Positions 24,831 through 36,256 are shown, counted from the first letter of the stretch. The stretch is 64,000 nt of DNA from Patiria pectinifera (GCA_029964075.1 CM057135.1:6371001-6435000); one strand, 5' to 3'. The notes: generated by a model from the letters alone, not told the origin. Translations and numbers: made by a program.

Positions 24831-24950
24831 TGTAGTGTATTATCACTGTGAACTGTTATAGCGCCCTCTGTTGTTGTAATTAAACATGTTGGTTCCAGAG
24901 CATCAAAGAATAACGAGTCAAGTCTCGATTACTCCCGTCAATACACCACA
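24831..24950 (+). repeat. Left LTR (120 bp)
   Basis: Begins TGTAGTGTATTATCACTG and ends CAATACACCACA. One mismatch to the right LTR. Confidence 0.95.
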
Positions 24951-24952
24951 AA

Positions 24953-24970
24953 ATGGCGACGAAAATGGGA
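24953..24970 (+). promoter_or_regulatory. Probable primer binding site
   Basis: TGGCGACGAAAATGGGAT directly follows the left LTR after two A bases. It would pair with the CCA 3' end of a tRNA; the tRNA species was not identified. Confidence 0.6.
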
Positions 24971-25108
24971 TTTTTCGCGTAAAACCAAAGCTATCTGGAA
25001 GCTGGTAAGCTGAACGTAACTGGCATATTTGCATTTCGACCAGGAGAGATCGATTTGTTGAGCAAAATAGTAAAAATTTGCTCCGTGTCAGCGGCGTGAA
25101 AATCCAAC

Positions 25109-28100
25109 ATGGCGGAACCACGAGGTTTCATCGGCACGATAGGTCATTTTGACTCCGGGAAGGAGGAATGGCATAATTATCAGCGACGGCTAGAGGTCTG
25201 GCTAAAAGCAAATAAGTTTCCTACTGCAGATAAGGTGGACATTTTTCTGGCAGTTATCGGGCCGGAAGCATTTGAGGTGGTGTCAAACTATGTCTGCCCG
25301 GAGGATCCCTCAACTAAATCGTATGAGGAACTGACAACCATCTTGTTTAACTATTTCACATCGTCGAGAAACCAGATTGCCTTGAGGATGACCTTTAGAA
25401 AAAGGCAACAAGAGCCCCAAGAGTCGGTGGCCAGTTACATCAACGAGTTGAAAAAACTCTCCCGGCATTGTAGATATGGATCAGATCTGGACACCAACTT
25501 AAGAGACACCTTTGTGGGTGGGCTGCGTCACCCCAGAATACAGGCCAAGTTGCTCACTAAAGGAAACAACTTAACATGGAAGAATGCATGTGAGGAAGCC
25601 CTATCCATGGAAATGGCAGAGAAGGAATGTAACAATCTGCAAGGAAAAGCTACATCCACACATCCAAGTGCTAGTGCCAGTGGCGAAGTGCACAAAGTGT
25701 CAGTGTACAAGCAGAATGTGAACAGAAGCCAGCCGAATAGCCGAATGAAGTGCTATCGCTGCCTTGGTGATCACTTTCCAACAAAGTGTCCGCACCTAAA
25801 GTCAAAATGCTTCAATTGCTCCAAAATTGGGCACATTGGGAGAGCATGTGACCCAAACCGTAGCAAGAGGAAAGCCCCAGCCCCAGGGAATGCACAAGGC
25901 CGTGCTCAGAATCCCGTACGACGACGTGGACCAGGACGCGGACGAGCTCAAGGATGGAGACAGGGTGGACAGGCCCACATGGTGAATCAAGACCAAGCAG
26001 CTGGGACAAACACAGGCAGTCAAGGCAACAGTGACTACTTGGACTATATGGAGCAAGGAACATTGTTCGCTACAAATGGCTTAGATGATACATGTAAGAG
26101 TACCAGTAAAACTAAAAGTAGTGATGTTCCTGTTCCAGCGCTGGAAGTTGAGTTAAAGGTGTGTAGAGCACCCATTACTTTCACTGTGGACACAGCAGCC
26201 TCAGTGACAGTTATTTCCGAAACAGAATATAAGAAATATTTGGCTCAAGTACCACTGGAGAGTACGCCAGTAAAACTGAAAAGTTACTCTGAAAACTCAA
26301 TTCCTGTGCTGGGACAGATTAAGGTTAATGTAGAGTATGAGGGGAAGTCATGGAACTTACCTCTGGTGGTAGTGTCAGGAAATAAGGTGGCACTTCTAGG
26401 TCGAGATTGGTTGAAAGATATTCAACTCAACTGGCAAGAAATGTTCAGTGTTAGTAGCACTATGCCCGAGGTCAACCAAATTCTCAAACAGTATGACCAT
26501 GTATTTAGACCAGCAAGTTCAAGGGATCAAATCAAACATCATGAGGCACAAATAGCAATCCACGAAGGGAGCCAAGCAATATTTTGCAAAGCAAGGCCAG
26601 TTCCCTATGCACAGTTAGAAGCTGTGGAAAATGAGTTGGATAGGCTGGAGTCTAGTGGAGTGATCAAGAAAGTGACACATAGTAAATGGGCAGCCCCCAT
26701 AGTAGTTGTACCCAAGGCCGATGGGAGTATCAGAATGTGTGGTGACTATAAACAAACAGTAAACAAAGTGGTAGAGACAAACACGTATCCGCTACCCACT
26801 GCAGAAGATCTGTTTGCAACTCTTGCAGGTGGGAAGGTGTTTAGCAAAATCGACCTATCGAATGCATACCTGCAACTAGAACTCGCTGAAAGCAGCAGAG
26901 AGTTGTTGACCATTAATACACACAAGGGATTGTATCAGTATCAGAGATTACCGTTTGGAGTGTCAACTGCTCCAGCGATATTCCAATGTGTTATGGATCA
27001 GATCCTGGGTGGAATGAAAGGGGTAGTTTGTTTCCTAGATGACATCTTGATCAATAGTGAGACAGAGCAGGAACATACCAAGAAATTGCATGAGGTCTTA
27101 TCCAAATTAGATGAGTACGGGGTCAAGGCAAAGAGAAGCAAATGCTGCTTCATGGTACCAAGTGTGACATACCTGGGACACCAAATTGATGCCGAAGGAA
27201 TTCGGCCAACAAAAGAAAAGGTTGAGGCTATATTGCAAGCTAAAGTCCCGCAGAGTGTTGATCAGTTGAGAACCTTCATTGGCATAGTTGTATACTATTG
27301 CAAATTCATCCCGGGCATGTCAAAAGACTTGGCACCTCTATACTACTTGTTGCGTGAAGGGGTCGAGTGGGAATGGAGCAGTGAATGTCAAGCAGCATTT
27401 GACAAAGTAAAGACTATACTCAACAGTGACCAAGTGCTAGTCCATTACGATCCAAAAAAGCCTCTTATTCTGGCTTGCGATGCATCTCCACATGGAGTGG
27501 GAGTAGTACTATCTCACACTATGGATAATGGCGAGGAAAGACCTGTAGCGTATGCTTCCCGTACTTTGACCAAACCAGAATGTAATTATTCTCAGATTGA
27601 AAAGGAAGCACTTGCAATCATCTATGGTGTAACAAAATTTCACAAGTACTTATACGGTAGAATGTTCACACTGTTGACTGATCATGAAGCCCTGACAATC
27701 ATATTTGGATCGAAGAAGGGAGTTCCCTCATTAGCTGCAGCTAGGTTGCAGAGATGGGCATTGATTCCAATGGCACACCAGTACACTATCAAATATAGGA
27801 AATCAGCTGAGCATGCCAATGCAGATGTATTGTCGAGGTTCCCAGTAGAGAGTAAGATAAATCTCGCAACAGAGCTACCGGTGAACTATTTCACCTACAC
27901 AGATGACTTACCTGTGTCCGCCAGGGAAATTAGAGAAGAAACTCTTAAAGACCCAGTACTCAGTAGAGTATTTGACTATACACAGCGTGGTTGGCCAAAA
28001 CACATTGAGGAAGAACAACTTAAAGATTACTTTGTAAGGAGACAAGAACTAAGTGTGGACCAAGGTTGTCTATTGTGGGGTTTGAGAGTCATAATTCCAC

Positions 28101-29347
28101 CAAAGTACAGAGAAAGACTCGTAAATGAACTGCATCAGGAACATACAGGTGTTGTTTGCATGAAGGCTGTAGCACGCAGCTATTTCTGGTTCCCTAAACT
28201 GGATCATGAAATTGAGGAAATGGCACAGGATTGTGCAGCATGCAGTGCAATGAGAAATAACCCCAGTAAGATATCCTTTGTACCATGGTCACACGCAAGA
28301 AAACCCTGGGAGAGAGTGCATGTTGATTTCTGTGAACTTGAGGGTACAAATTACTTTGTGATGATTGATAGTTATACTAAGTGGATAAATGTAGAAGTCA
28401 TGAAGACCACTACCAGTGCCAAGACTGTGGAAGTATTGAGGGGTTGGTTTGCAACTTTTGGATTACCTGAAGAATTGGTGTCCGACAATGGACCGCAATT
28501 TAGGTCAGAAGAATTTGGGATATTCCTGAGCAAAAATGGAATCAAACATACACTAGTACCCCCGTATCACCCAGCTTCAAATGGTGCTGCGGAGAGGAGT
28601 GTACAAATTGTGAAACAAAGTCTGAAGAAGTATTTGATGGATGACAAGCTTGGGAAAAATCAAAGAGTGTCATTACATCATCGACTTGACAACTTTTTAT
28701 TGTCATATCGAGTAACCCCTCAGTCTTCGACAGGCTACTCTCCCTACGAATTGTTGTTCAAACATGCACCAAGGACTAGGTTTAGTTTGCTTAAGCCAGA
28801 TGTAAACACTAGCATTCGGGAACGAGAAAAACCGAAATCTAAGAGCGACACTACTAAAGTGGATATTCGAGAATTTGGAAAGTCGGACAGAGTCATGGTA
28901 AAAAACTTCCGAGGTGGAAAGGAGAAATATGTAGTGGGAGTTGTTGCAAAAAGGCTGGGACCTTTGACTTACCTTGTAAAAGTGGGAGAAAAACTCAGGC
29001 ATTGTCATGTCGATCACTTACTTGCAGCTGGTAATGTAAGGGGTTCACAAGTAGATGATCAAGTATCACCACAATTACCCAAGGAAACAGCACCTGAGCC
29101 AGTGCAACTTGTTCCCAAAAGAGTTGATCATGAGACAGGTACTCATAAACCGAGTTCACCGTCTGAGATGGTTCAGAGTGATTCAGGGAGTTCAGAGGGG
29201 TCAGAGGAAAATCAGCCAAATGTGCAGGGCATTCCAGAATCACCTCCGGTTCAGTCATCTCCAAGGGTCCAGACTACACAGACTCCAGGAGGTAGATACC
29301 CAAAAAGAGTGATAAAGAAACCTGATAGACTGATTGAGTCCATGTAA
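25109..29347 (+). CDS. Gag-Pol polyprotein, Ty3/gypsy Mag-like
   Basis: One 1412-residue frame encodes the whole retrotransposon machinery. Gag is followed by two CCHC zinc knuckles (residues about 214-251: C-Y-R-C-L-G-D-H and C-F-N-C-S-K-I-G-H). Next is an aspartic protease with D-T-A-A-S near 361 and L-L-G-R-D-W-L. The reverse transcriptase has I-R-M-C-G-D-Y-K near 540, L-P-F-G-V-S-T-A-P-A-I-F and catalytic F-L-D-D near 640. RNase H has A-C-D-A-S-P-H-G near 788. The integrase has an HHCC zinc finger (about 1009-1046) and a D-D-35-E core (V-D-F, S-D-N-G-P-Q-F, A-A-E-R-S). The tail is proline/serine-rich and basic. The ATG at 25109 is the first in frame after the leader. No gag/pol frameshift is needed, unlike many relatives. 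Confidence 0.96.
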   Translation: MAEPRGFIGTIGHFDSGKEEWHNYQRRLEVWLKANKFPTADKVDIFLAVIGPEAFEVVSNYVCPEDPSTKSYEELTTILFNYFTSSRNQIALRMTFRKRQQEPQESVASYINELKKLSRHCRYGSDLDTNLRDTFVGGLRHPRIQAKLLTKGNNLTWKNACEEALSMEMAEKECNNLQGKATSTHPSASASGEVHKVSVYKQNVNRSQPNSRMKCYRCLGDHFPTKCPHLKSKCFNCSKIGHIGRACDPNRSKRKAPAPGNAQGRAQNPVRRRGPGRGRAQGWRQGGQAHMVNQDQAAGTNTGSQGNSDYLDYMEQGTLFATNGLDDTCKSTSKTKSSDVPVPALEVELKVCRAPITFTVDTAASVTVISETEYKKYLAQVPLESTPVKLKSYSENSIPVLGQIKVNVEYEGKSWNLPLVVVSGNKVALLGRDWLKDIQLNWQEMFSVSSTMPEVNQILKQYDHVFRPASSRDQIKHHEAQIAIHEGSQAIFCKARPVPYAQLEAVENELDRLESSGVIKKVTHSKWAAPIVVVPKADGSIRMCGDYKQTVNKVVETNTYPLPTAEDLFATLAGGKVFSKIDLSNAYLQLELAESSRELLTINTHKGLYQYQRLPFGVSTAPAIFQCVMDQILGGMKGVVCFLDDILINSETEQEHTKKLHEVLSKLDEYGVKAKRSKCCFMVPSVTYLGHQIDAEGIRPTKEKVEAILQAKVPQSVDQLRTFIGIVVYYCKFIPGMSKDLAPLYYLLREGVEWEWSSECQAAFDKVKTILNSDQVLVHYDPKKPLILACDASPHGVGVVLSHTMDNGEERPVAYASRTLTKPECNYSQIEKEALAIIYGVTKFHKYLYGRMFTLLTDHEALTIIFGSKKGVPSLAAARLQRWALIPMAHQYTIKYRKSAEHANADVLSRFPVESKINLATELPVNYFTYTDDLPVSAREIREETLKDPVLSRVFDYTQRGWPKHIEEEQLKDYFVRRQELSVDQGCLLWGLRVIIPPKYRERLVNELHQEHTGVVCMKAVARSYFWFPKLDHEIEEMAQDCAACSAMRNNPSKISFVPWSHARKPWERVHVDFCELEGTNYFVMIDSYTKWINVEVMKTTTSAKTVEVLRGWFATFGLPEELVSDNGPQFRSEEFGIFLSKNGIKHTLVPPYHPASNGAAERSVQIVKQSLKKYLMDDKLGKNQRVSLHHRLDNFLLSYRVTPQSSTGYSPYELLFKHAPRTRFSLLKPDVNTSIREREKPKSKSDTTKVDIREFGKSDRVMVKNFRGGKEKYVVGVVAKRLGPLTYLVKVGEKLRHCHVDHLLAAGNVRGSQVDDQVSPQLPKETAPEPVQLVPKRVDHETGTHKPSSPSEMVQSDSGSSEGSEENQPNVQGIPESPPVQSSPRVQTTQTPGGRYPKRVIKKPDRLIESM

Positions 29348-29767
29348 ATGCTTTACATTTAAGAAAAATATTTTATTGAGTTCATCTTTTTGTATTAAAC
29401 TCCATGGGTAAACATTCATACCATAAGTAAAGCAACTAAGCAAGTCAAATCAACAATTTTACTATACAATTCACTTCAAGTGGAGTTGGGCTGACTAATT
29501 AGGTTTTCTTCTGTAAAAGCAACATGCAAGTACATGTACATTTTTCTTTCTTTTTTTAAGTTCATTGTGACAAATTTAGAAAAATTCAACTAATTTAGTC
29601 AGTTAAATGGTAAACCAGACTACATTGTATTAAGAGTGTGTAATTGAGCAAAAGGAAAAGCACCCATGTTAACGAATTGGCAAAAATTGACATTGTGTAA
29701 AATCTACCCAGACTGAAATTAAATGAATAACCCGGTTGTATGGGATTTCAAACAAACACATTTTTTT

Positions 29768-29781
29768 TAGTAGGGGAGGAG
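29768..29781 (+). promoter_or_regulatory. Polypurine tract
   Basis: TAGTAGGGGAGGAG immediately precedes the right LTR, where plus-strand priming is expected. Confidence 0.85.
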
Positions 29782-29901
29782 TGTAGTGTATTATCACTGT
29801 GAACTGTTATAGCGCCCTCGGTTGTTGTAATTAAACATGTTGGTTCCAGAGCATCAAAGAATAACGAGTCAAGTCTCGATTACTCCCGTCAATACACCAC
29901 A
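29782..29901 (+). repeat. Right LTR (120 bp)
   Basis: Same ends and length as the left LTR. It is followed by the duplicated target ATTAC. Confidence 0.95.
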
Positions 29902-29984
29902 ATTACACATGCACATATCAACAAGGGCGGATCCAGAGTGGTTATTGCTGGTCGGGGGGGGGGGGTTAAGGGCTCTCACAAGTG

Positions 29985-30584
29985 ACAAATTGCCTTAATT
30001 GTGAACTTTTCGGTCACTGCTGGGGGGGGGGGACACACGACTCCAGCACATGTCCACTCCCAAGACAGCAAAGTCACAGAGTCTTGTCTCCTAAAGAGAT
30101 CACGGTCGTGGGCGTAGGTTAACCTTGCCCCATTTCTCCAATCATTGAAGTCAAAGAGATCACCCAGTGCACCAAGCTCAGCCTCTGTCATCTTTTCAAG
30201 TCCATCGTTGATGAGGTCCACCTGCAGATCCACCGAGCCCTCTGGAAACACAAGCCAGCCAATCCATAAATCTACAGACAATATTGTGCAGCCATCACCT
30301 CCCTTTGTCAAGAAAAGTTCAATCACATCTTCTAAACTGACAAGGGCAGCACCACTTTGTCAAATGCAGACTTTATAATAACTGCAAGGTGTGGGATATC
30401 CTTGACTTGGGTTCATACCGTCCCTTTTGCAAGGACCCCCACCATCCACCAAGATGTTCCAAGGCAAACTGTTCATCTTCCAGGGGTCTGGCAACATCCC
30501 CAAATCTTGGTACAGGCAACTCCCACCCAAACAGCTCGAAATACCTAATCCTTTTCAGACAAACGATGATACAAAGCAGGATTC
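29985..30584 (-). pseudogene. Unknown decayed coding sequence
   Basis: Minus-strand frames, joined over at least two breaks, give a protein-like sequence. It begins E-L-F-G-W-E-L-P-V-P-R-F-G-D-V-A-R-P-L and E-H-L-G-G-W-W-G-S-L-Q-K-G-R-Y-E-P. After frame changes it continues V-K-D-I-P-H-L-A-V-I-I-K, then V-S-L-E-D-V-I-E-L-F-L-T-K-G-G-D-G. L-W-I-G-W-L-V-F-P-E-G-S-V-D follows, then L-G-A-L-G-D-L-F-D-F-N-D-W-R. The composition looks like a folded protein rather than noise, but I do not recognise a family. It abuts the plus-strand Penelope-like relic and may be a passenger, a host gene remnant, or part of another element. Confidence 0.35.
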
Positions 30585-31200
30585 TCCAGTGCACCCCGTC
30601 AAGGCCTCCAAAGGGGACCCCACGCACAACACAGCCAGACACCTCACCAAAATGCTTCATCCACTAGTTAGCAACACCAAACACCGCATCAAGAGTTCTC
30701 AGAGTCTGCCATCTTCACCTCAGACCCCACCTTCCGGTCAAACGCTGTCAGAGTAGTCCGCTTGGGAGTCATTTCTCTCTTTATCAACATACTCAGCGCC
30801 AACTGACCTGTAGCATCGTGAATAGAAAGACTTAAACTGGACCCTACACGCAAGGATACTACAGACCCCACACCACACAAGTTTCATGGTATTCTGCTTA
30901 CCTGTGTGTCATCTAAGTCAATGGCATCTCTTATGTCATCAATTCTGGCCAATATATTCATGGAAAAACTTGAGCAGACCACCATCATCACGGCAGAGCA
31001 CAGACCACATGTTTGGCTCCTTCATCGTCAAGTGATGACACTGCATCATCTGGCAGCATGGGTAAGAGAATCTACTGCACCTCTACTTCCACGACAAAAT
31101 GTTCTCCTATACCTAACAGGCCCATTAATAAGGGTCACATGCGAAAGATCACCCCCTTCCTTGAATGAGAGTTGTACTTTCAACGCATCCTGACCAGTAG
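30585..31200 (+). pseudogene. Penelope-like element reverse transcriptase relic
   Basis: Degenerate frames spell out Penelope-type RT landmarks in the right order. H-N-T-A-R-H-L-T-K-M-L-H-P-L-V-S-N-T is followed by I-S-L-F-I-N-I-L. I-E-R-L-K-L-D-P-T comes next, then S-S-I-L-A-N-I-F-M-E-K-L-E-Q-T and H-V-W, where the family has M-G-S-P-L-S-P-V-x-A-N-x-F-M-E and W-x-R-Y-V-D-D. Stops and shifts throughout make it non-functional. The GIY-YIG endonuclease was not found. Confidence 0.65.
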
Positions 31201-31784
31201 CATATCATCAAAGCTTTCATCATACAACACCCCCGAAAACCACAATCTGCTGCAATCTCACAAGAACCAGCAAGACCTGACCTTCAGACTCGGAATCGTC
31301 AGAATTCTTTGCCAATGAAAACAAAGTGTACATCAACGAGGCTGTTATAGTGACCTCCTTCTTCTACTTCTACGTGTACTCAGCTTCCCAAGACTATCGT
31401 AGAGTTGTAGTGATCTCCAACCGTCCCAATCGGATGCAACAGGCCAACAGTTGCCTGGAGATACTGAACAGTTTAAGGTCCACCACTGGGTCTATTCCAA
31501 GACACGGTACCCCTAAGACATTTGTTCATCTAATGGGTCACCTATACACACGGAAAGCTTAATTCCCACACCTTGTAGTCGGTCTATGGGTCTCCTATAC
31601 CACTGACAACCTTTATTTCACAGCTTCCTCTTATCACACCGATACTCCAATGATCAGCTACATGTACATGTAGCATCTCCTGCCCCAGTCATCATACACT
31701 CTTACTCCTGACGAAGAGCAGATTGTACTGTCATAATCCCAAACCTGGAGTTTCCCCTGGTTCCTGTAAGTCCCTCACAAACTA
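31201..31784. other. No gene recognised
   Basis: Between the Penelope-like relic and the next LINE. One short plus-strand frame (31326-31562) could be further Penelope sequence but has no motif I can support. Confidence 0.3.
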
Positions 31785-31949
31785 ATTGAGGGCGCTGTTC
31801 ATGGAGTAGCACGGATTTCAATCTCGCTCCGTAACATCCAAAGTATCACCAAGGAAAAATCGTTTTAAATCTCTGCTAATCGTCGCCATCCGTCAAAATC
31901 TATTAAATCTGCTACTAGTTCATGCTCTCTGACAACTTTGAGCGCAAAT

Positions 31950-32792
31950 ATGCCTCCTAAAAGAGAGAAAATACAGCAAAGTGTGTCTGAATCAACAATT
32001 TCTCCTGAAGCTGCATGTGCAGAACCAACTGTAGCACATACTATCGCTGTCGACGACAAGTCAACCATGCCCGCAGGAAACTGCCTACTAGCTGCACTAC
32101 GAAGTGAAATTCGTGATATGAAGTCCGGGATTGAGGGTAAACTTGATCTTGTAATTTCTAACCAACAATCCCTCCTACACCGGATGGACGAAATTGAATC
32201 TCGTCACACAGAAATTGAGAAATCTGTCTCATACACGTCGGAGGCCATCGAAGATGTCAGAGCAGCAAGTACAAATCAACAATCCAAGCTGACAAAACAA
32301 ACATCGGAACTTGACGCTGTCGAAAGGAAAATCACTCGACTTGAGGAGACCGCCATTAGACTCGAACGCTATTCCAGGAGCTACAACCTGCGGTTTGGGG
32401 GGATTGCTGAACTTCCCAATGAACGAGCTGACTACCCCTACGATAAGATCAAGCAAATCCTGAAGGAGAAGTGTGACATGGAGCCAGAAATAGAAAATGC
32501 GCACCGTTCTGGTCGTCCAACCCAAGGCAAGACCCGCCACATCCTAGCGAAATTTATGTATCGTCCAGAACGTCAAGCGGTTCTCCTTAAAGCCAAGGCA
32601 GCCCTGTCCGGGTGTGGCATATATTTGATCGAAGATCTTCCTGCGGCCGACCTCATCAAGAAGAAGAGCCTAAAGGAGATAATGCACAAGGCGTACGTGG
32701 CTGTGAAGAAACCGATCTTCCGAAATGGGCAGTTATACATCAACGGCCAAAGATTCACTCCAGATCTCCAGCCCGCCCCCAGGACTGATTGA
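31950..32792 (+). CDS. LINE ORF1 protein (coiled coil plus RRM-like)
   Basis: A 280-residue RNA-binding chaperone-type protein of the element. The first ATG in frame (31950) gives M-P-P-K-R-E-K. An N-terminal polar region is followed by a heptad-like coiled coil at about residues 60-145, containing L-D-A-V-E-R-K-I-T-R-L-E-E-T. An RRM-like segment then starts Y-S-R-S-Y-N-L-R-F-G-G-I, with A-H-R-S-G-R and I-L-A-K-F-M-Y-R-P-E-R further on. This architecture matches L1-type ORF1p (Transposase_22). The frame is intact. It would coat the element RNA together with ORF2. Confidence 0.85.
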   Translation: MPPKREKIQQSVSESTISPEAACAEPTVAHTIAVDDKSTMPAGNCLLAALRSEIRDMKSGIEGKLDLVISNQQSLLHRMDEIESRHTEIEKSVSYTSEAIEDVRAASTNQQSKLTKQTSELDAVERKITRLEETAIRLERYSRSYNLRFGGIAELPNERADYPYDKIKQILKEKCDMEPEIENAHRSGRPTQGKTRHILAKFMYRPERQAVLLKAKAALSGCGIYLIEDLPAADLIKKKSLKEIMHKAYVAVKKPIFRNGQLYINGQRFTPDLQPAPRTD

Positions 32793-33014
32793 TGAGGATA
32801 CATTATTCAGAAGTACTTGGTTTAGTAGTTATGATATTAATTTAACCTAAAAACGGAGCGTGATTGATGCTGTGTCCTTCATGTGTACTAGTGTCCTCTC
32901 TTGTTTGTGTAGTTTTTGTTTGTTTTTGTTTTCTGTCCAGTTTAAGTTGTCTGTTGCTTGTTTATATAGTAACGTTTTTTGATGTTTTGTGTTTCCCTGT
33001 AAAACTGTTAAACA

Positions 33015-36000
33015 ATGCCAATCAGATTTCCATGTAATGTTTGTAGTAACCCAGTAAGGAAAAATCAACGTGCCATATTTTGTGATTGTTGTAAATATTG
33101 GATTCACCTAAACTGTACGGAACTAACAATTGCTGATTATGCTATCTTACCGATAAAGATGATCCATGGCTCTGTCCGCCGTGTATCATGGATGCATTAC
33201 CTTTTAATAGCCTTGAACCTAGAGAATTCTCTGAAATGATTGCAGATTTTGTCCCTGAACCCCACCACTCAATTACAAATTTAGAAACTCTTATAGATCT
33301 TACCCATGATTTCGTTGGCCAAGCCCAGTATGAATATGATGATCCCGATGTTACCTCATGTCGACTACATAAAACTGATTATTACTCTCATGAAAAGTTT
33401 GTTGATTTTTTCAACCATGATTCTCCTAATTACTTCTCCCTCTTACATTTCAACATTAGAAGTCTGAACAGAAATATTGATCATATGAAAACATGTTTGC
33501 ACTCATTAAGTAGCAACTTATCCGTTATTGGACTAAGTGAAACCTGGCTGAATACCAACTGTAATCTTAATTTGAATATGCCTGGATACATTCTGGAGAC
33601 CAGAAATAGGGAGGGAAAAAAGGGAGGAGGTGTAGCAATGTACTTATTATCGAGTCTTCAATATATTCGGAGGTCTGATTTAAATGATCTGGGTAACGAC
33701 TCGTTGGAATGTATCTTTGTTGAAATCATCACCCCTCGTCAATGTAAGAATCTGATTGTTGGTGTGGTTTACAAACCTCCTAGTGCTGACTTCAATCAAT
33801 TCATCACTAGCTGGCAAAATATCCTTGAGCTTATTACAAATGAAAATAAACTTTGTCTGATAGGTGGTGATTTTAACTTAAATTTAATGAATGCTGATAA
33901 CAATAACCAGTCACAGGAATTTTTAGATACTATTTACTCATCAAATTATGTACCACTTATTAATAAACCCACAAGAGTTACCCAATCATCAGCTACTCTT
34001 ATAGATAACATTTTCTCCAACATATTACCATTTCCAGATGCTGGTATTTTAGTTACGGATATCTCGGACCATTTCCCAATATTCACATCATTTCCTTTGT
34101 CAGTTAATCGTTCCAATCCCAGGCCAAATTGTACTCGAAAATACACACGAGAAAACATAGCTAGTCTTAATAGTAACTTGAATTCCCGTGACTGGACAAA
34201 CGTCGCCTCTGCCTCCGATGCAAACATTGCTTTTAACAACTTTATGGATACTTTAAATTTACTTATTGATAAAAATATTCCCATGACAAAAAGTAAGCCT
34301 GCATCACGAAAATCAACTCCTAAATCCCCGTGGGTTACTGTTAGTTTATGCAAATCAATCAATCACAAAAACAAGCTATACCATGGATATATGTCGCATC
34401 CTAATGATTCTAATCGAACAAAATATGTGCGCTACAAAAACATTTTAACTAACGTCCTCCGTAATTCCAAACGGAAGTACTACGCTGAGCAGTTTAAACA
34501 ACATAGAAATAATATCCGGAATACATGGCAAGTAATCAACAATGTAATTAATAACAAATCGCAATCCAAAATTAATAGCATAGACGTTGATGGCGAAATT
34601 ATTGATAGCCCGCATCATATAGCCGATCAGTTTAATAGCTATTTTACTTCAATTGGTCAAACACTTAGTGGTAAGATTCCAACCAGTACTAAAAATTATT
34701 CTGATTATTTATCTAGTCCCCATCCGAACTCCATATTCTTTGCCCCAGTAACTGAACAAGAAGTCATCGATATTGTACATAAATTGCCAAAGAAAAAAAG
34801 TGCAGGCTATGACCTAATAACTAGTTCACTTATAAAGGAAATTATCTTGTCAATATCCCAACCTTTAACTCTTGTTATGAATTTGTCAATTTCGACAGGA
34901 ATATTTCCTGAAAAAATGAAAGTTGCCAGAGTTACTCCAAGTTTCAAGAGAGGTGATGCAAAATCAGTAAACAACTATAGGCCGATATCAGTATTAACCA
35001 CCTTCTCAAAAATCCTTGAGCGAATTATTTACAATCGTACCACTAAATATTTAAATGAGTATAATATTATATCTGACAGTCAATTCGGATTCCGAGAAAA
35101 TTATTCAACAACACATGCCATCATTAAGCTAGTAGACAAAATCACAACCAACCTCGATTCATCTAAAAGTACGCTTGGAATTTTCTTAGACCTCTCTAAG
35201 GCCTTTGACACCATTAATCATGACATTCTTTTAACAAAGCTTGACTATTATGGGATTAGAGGCATTCCTCTGGAGTGGTTTAAGAATTACCTTTCTAATC
35301 GTCAACAGTTTGTGTCCTTAGAGAGTCACCAGTCCTCTCTTAAACAAATATCCCATGGAGTTCCTCAAGGATCAATACTTGGACCTTTACTATTCTCTAT
35401 TTATATTAATGATTTTAACAAATCATCAGATCTGCTTTCCTTCATTATGTTTGCTGATGACAGTAATTTATTTCTTAGTCATAACAACATTGATGTACTT
35501 GCTGATTTAGCTAACCAAGAATTACTTAAAATTTCTGAATGGTTTAAAGCAAACAAATTATCCCTTAATATCAAGAAAACAACCTGCATGCTATTTTCCG
35601 CTAAAACATGGTCCCATTTACCTGATATATATATCGATAACATAAAATTGCCCTATTCTGATTGTGTAAAATTTTTGGGATTATATATTGATCCTACTCT
35701 CTCTTGGAAAATTCAAGTTAACAACATTTGTGCTATTATCTCTAGAAATATAGGTGTCATTAGTAAGCTCAAAGCCTTTTTCCCACAGGAAGTACTGTTT
35801 ATGCTGTATAATACATTGATTTTGCCTTATTTGAACTATGGTATCCTAGCATGGGGGAATTGTGCAGCTAGTTATGTGAATAGAATTCTTAACCTACAAA
35901 AACGGGCATTGAGAGTTATTAATTCTGTCGACTGACTTGAACATTCAAATCCTCTTTTCTGTAAACATAAAACACTCAAGGTCAATGACATTTATTCACT

Positions 36001-36256
36001 TCAGCTGGAGCCTTCATGCATCGTTTGAATAATAATATACTTCCAAATCCCATTGCACAAATCCCATTTTACCCGTCAACGTAGAGAATTTCACTTTTCA
36101 TTTGCAAGAACAACTGTTTATAAAAAGACAATAAGGCATGAAGGCCCCAAGTACTGGAAGTCCTTACATAAATCACTTCAGGGCACTCGTAGCCTTCCAT
36201 TATTTAAATCTAAACTTAAATCGAATTTACTATCAAATTATAATAGCTCAGATTAA
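33015..36256 (+). pseudogene. LINE ORF2: PHD finger, APE endonuclease, reverse transcriptase
   Basis: The start at 33015 gives a PHD-type zinc finger (C-N-V-C...F-C-D-C-C-K-Y-W-I-H-L-N-C). Its last pair, W-L-C-P-P-C, is in the next frame, so one base is missing near 33148. The main frame (33188-35935) carries an APE-type endonuclease with S-E-T-W-L-N, G-G-D-F-N-L and S-D-H-F-P-I. It is followed by a reverse transcriptase with Y-R-P-I-S-V-L-T-T-F-S-K-I-L-E, D-L-S-K-A-F-D-T-I-N-H, G-V-P-Q-G-S-I-L-G-P-L-L-F and the catalytic F-A-D-D-S-N near residue 755 of that frame. A premature TGA at 35933 and a frame change near 36020 cut off the C-terminal R-H-E-G-P-K-Y-W region, still readable to 36256. 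Three lesions, otherwise complete. Confidence 0.88.

Larger units (their letters stand above)
24826..29906 (+). mobile_element. Complete, young Ty3/gypsy (Mag-like) LTR retrotransposon
   Basis: The element runs from 24831 to 29901. It has two 120-base LTRs (TG...CA) that differ at a single position, T at left against G at right in GCGCCCTC(T/G)GTTG. A 5-base target duplication ATTAC lies at 24826-24830 and 29902-29906. A primer-binding-site-like TGG starts two bases after the left LTR. One long gag-pol frame has no internal stop, and a purine tract sits directly before the right LTR. All parts needed for autonomous transposition seem present, so recent activity is likely. The short LTRs and single fused frame fit the Mag/SURL group known from marine invertebrates (inference from family features). 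Confidence 0.95.
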
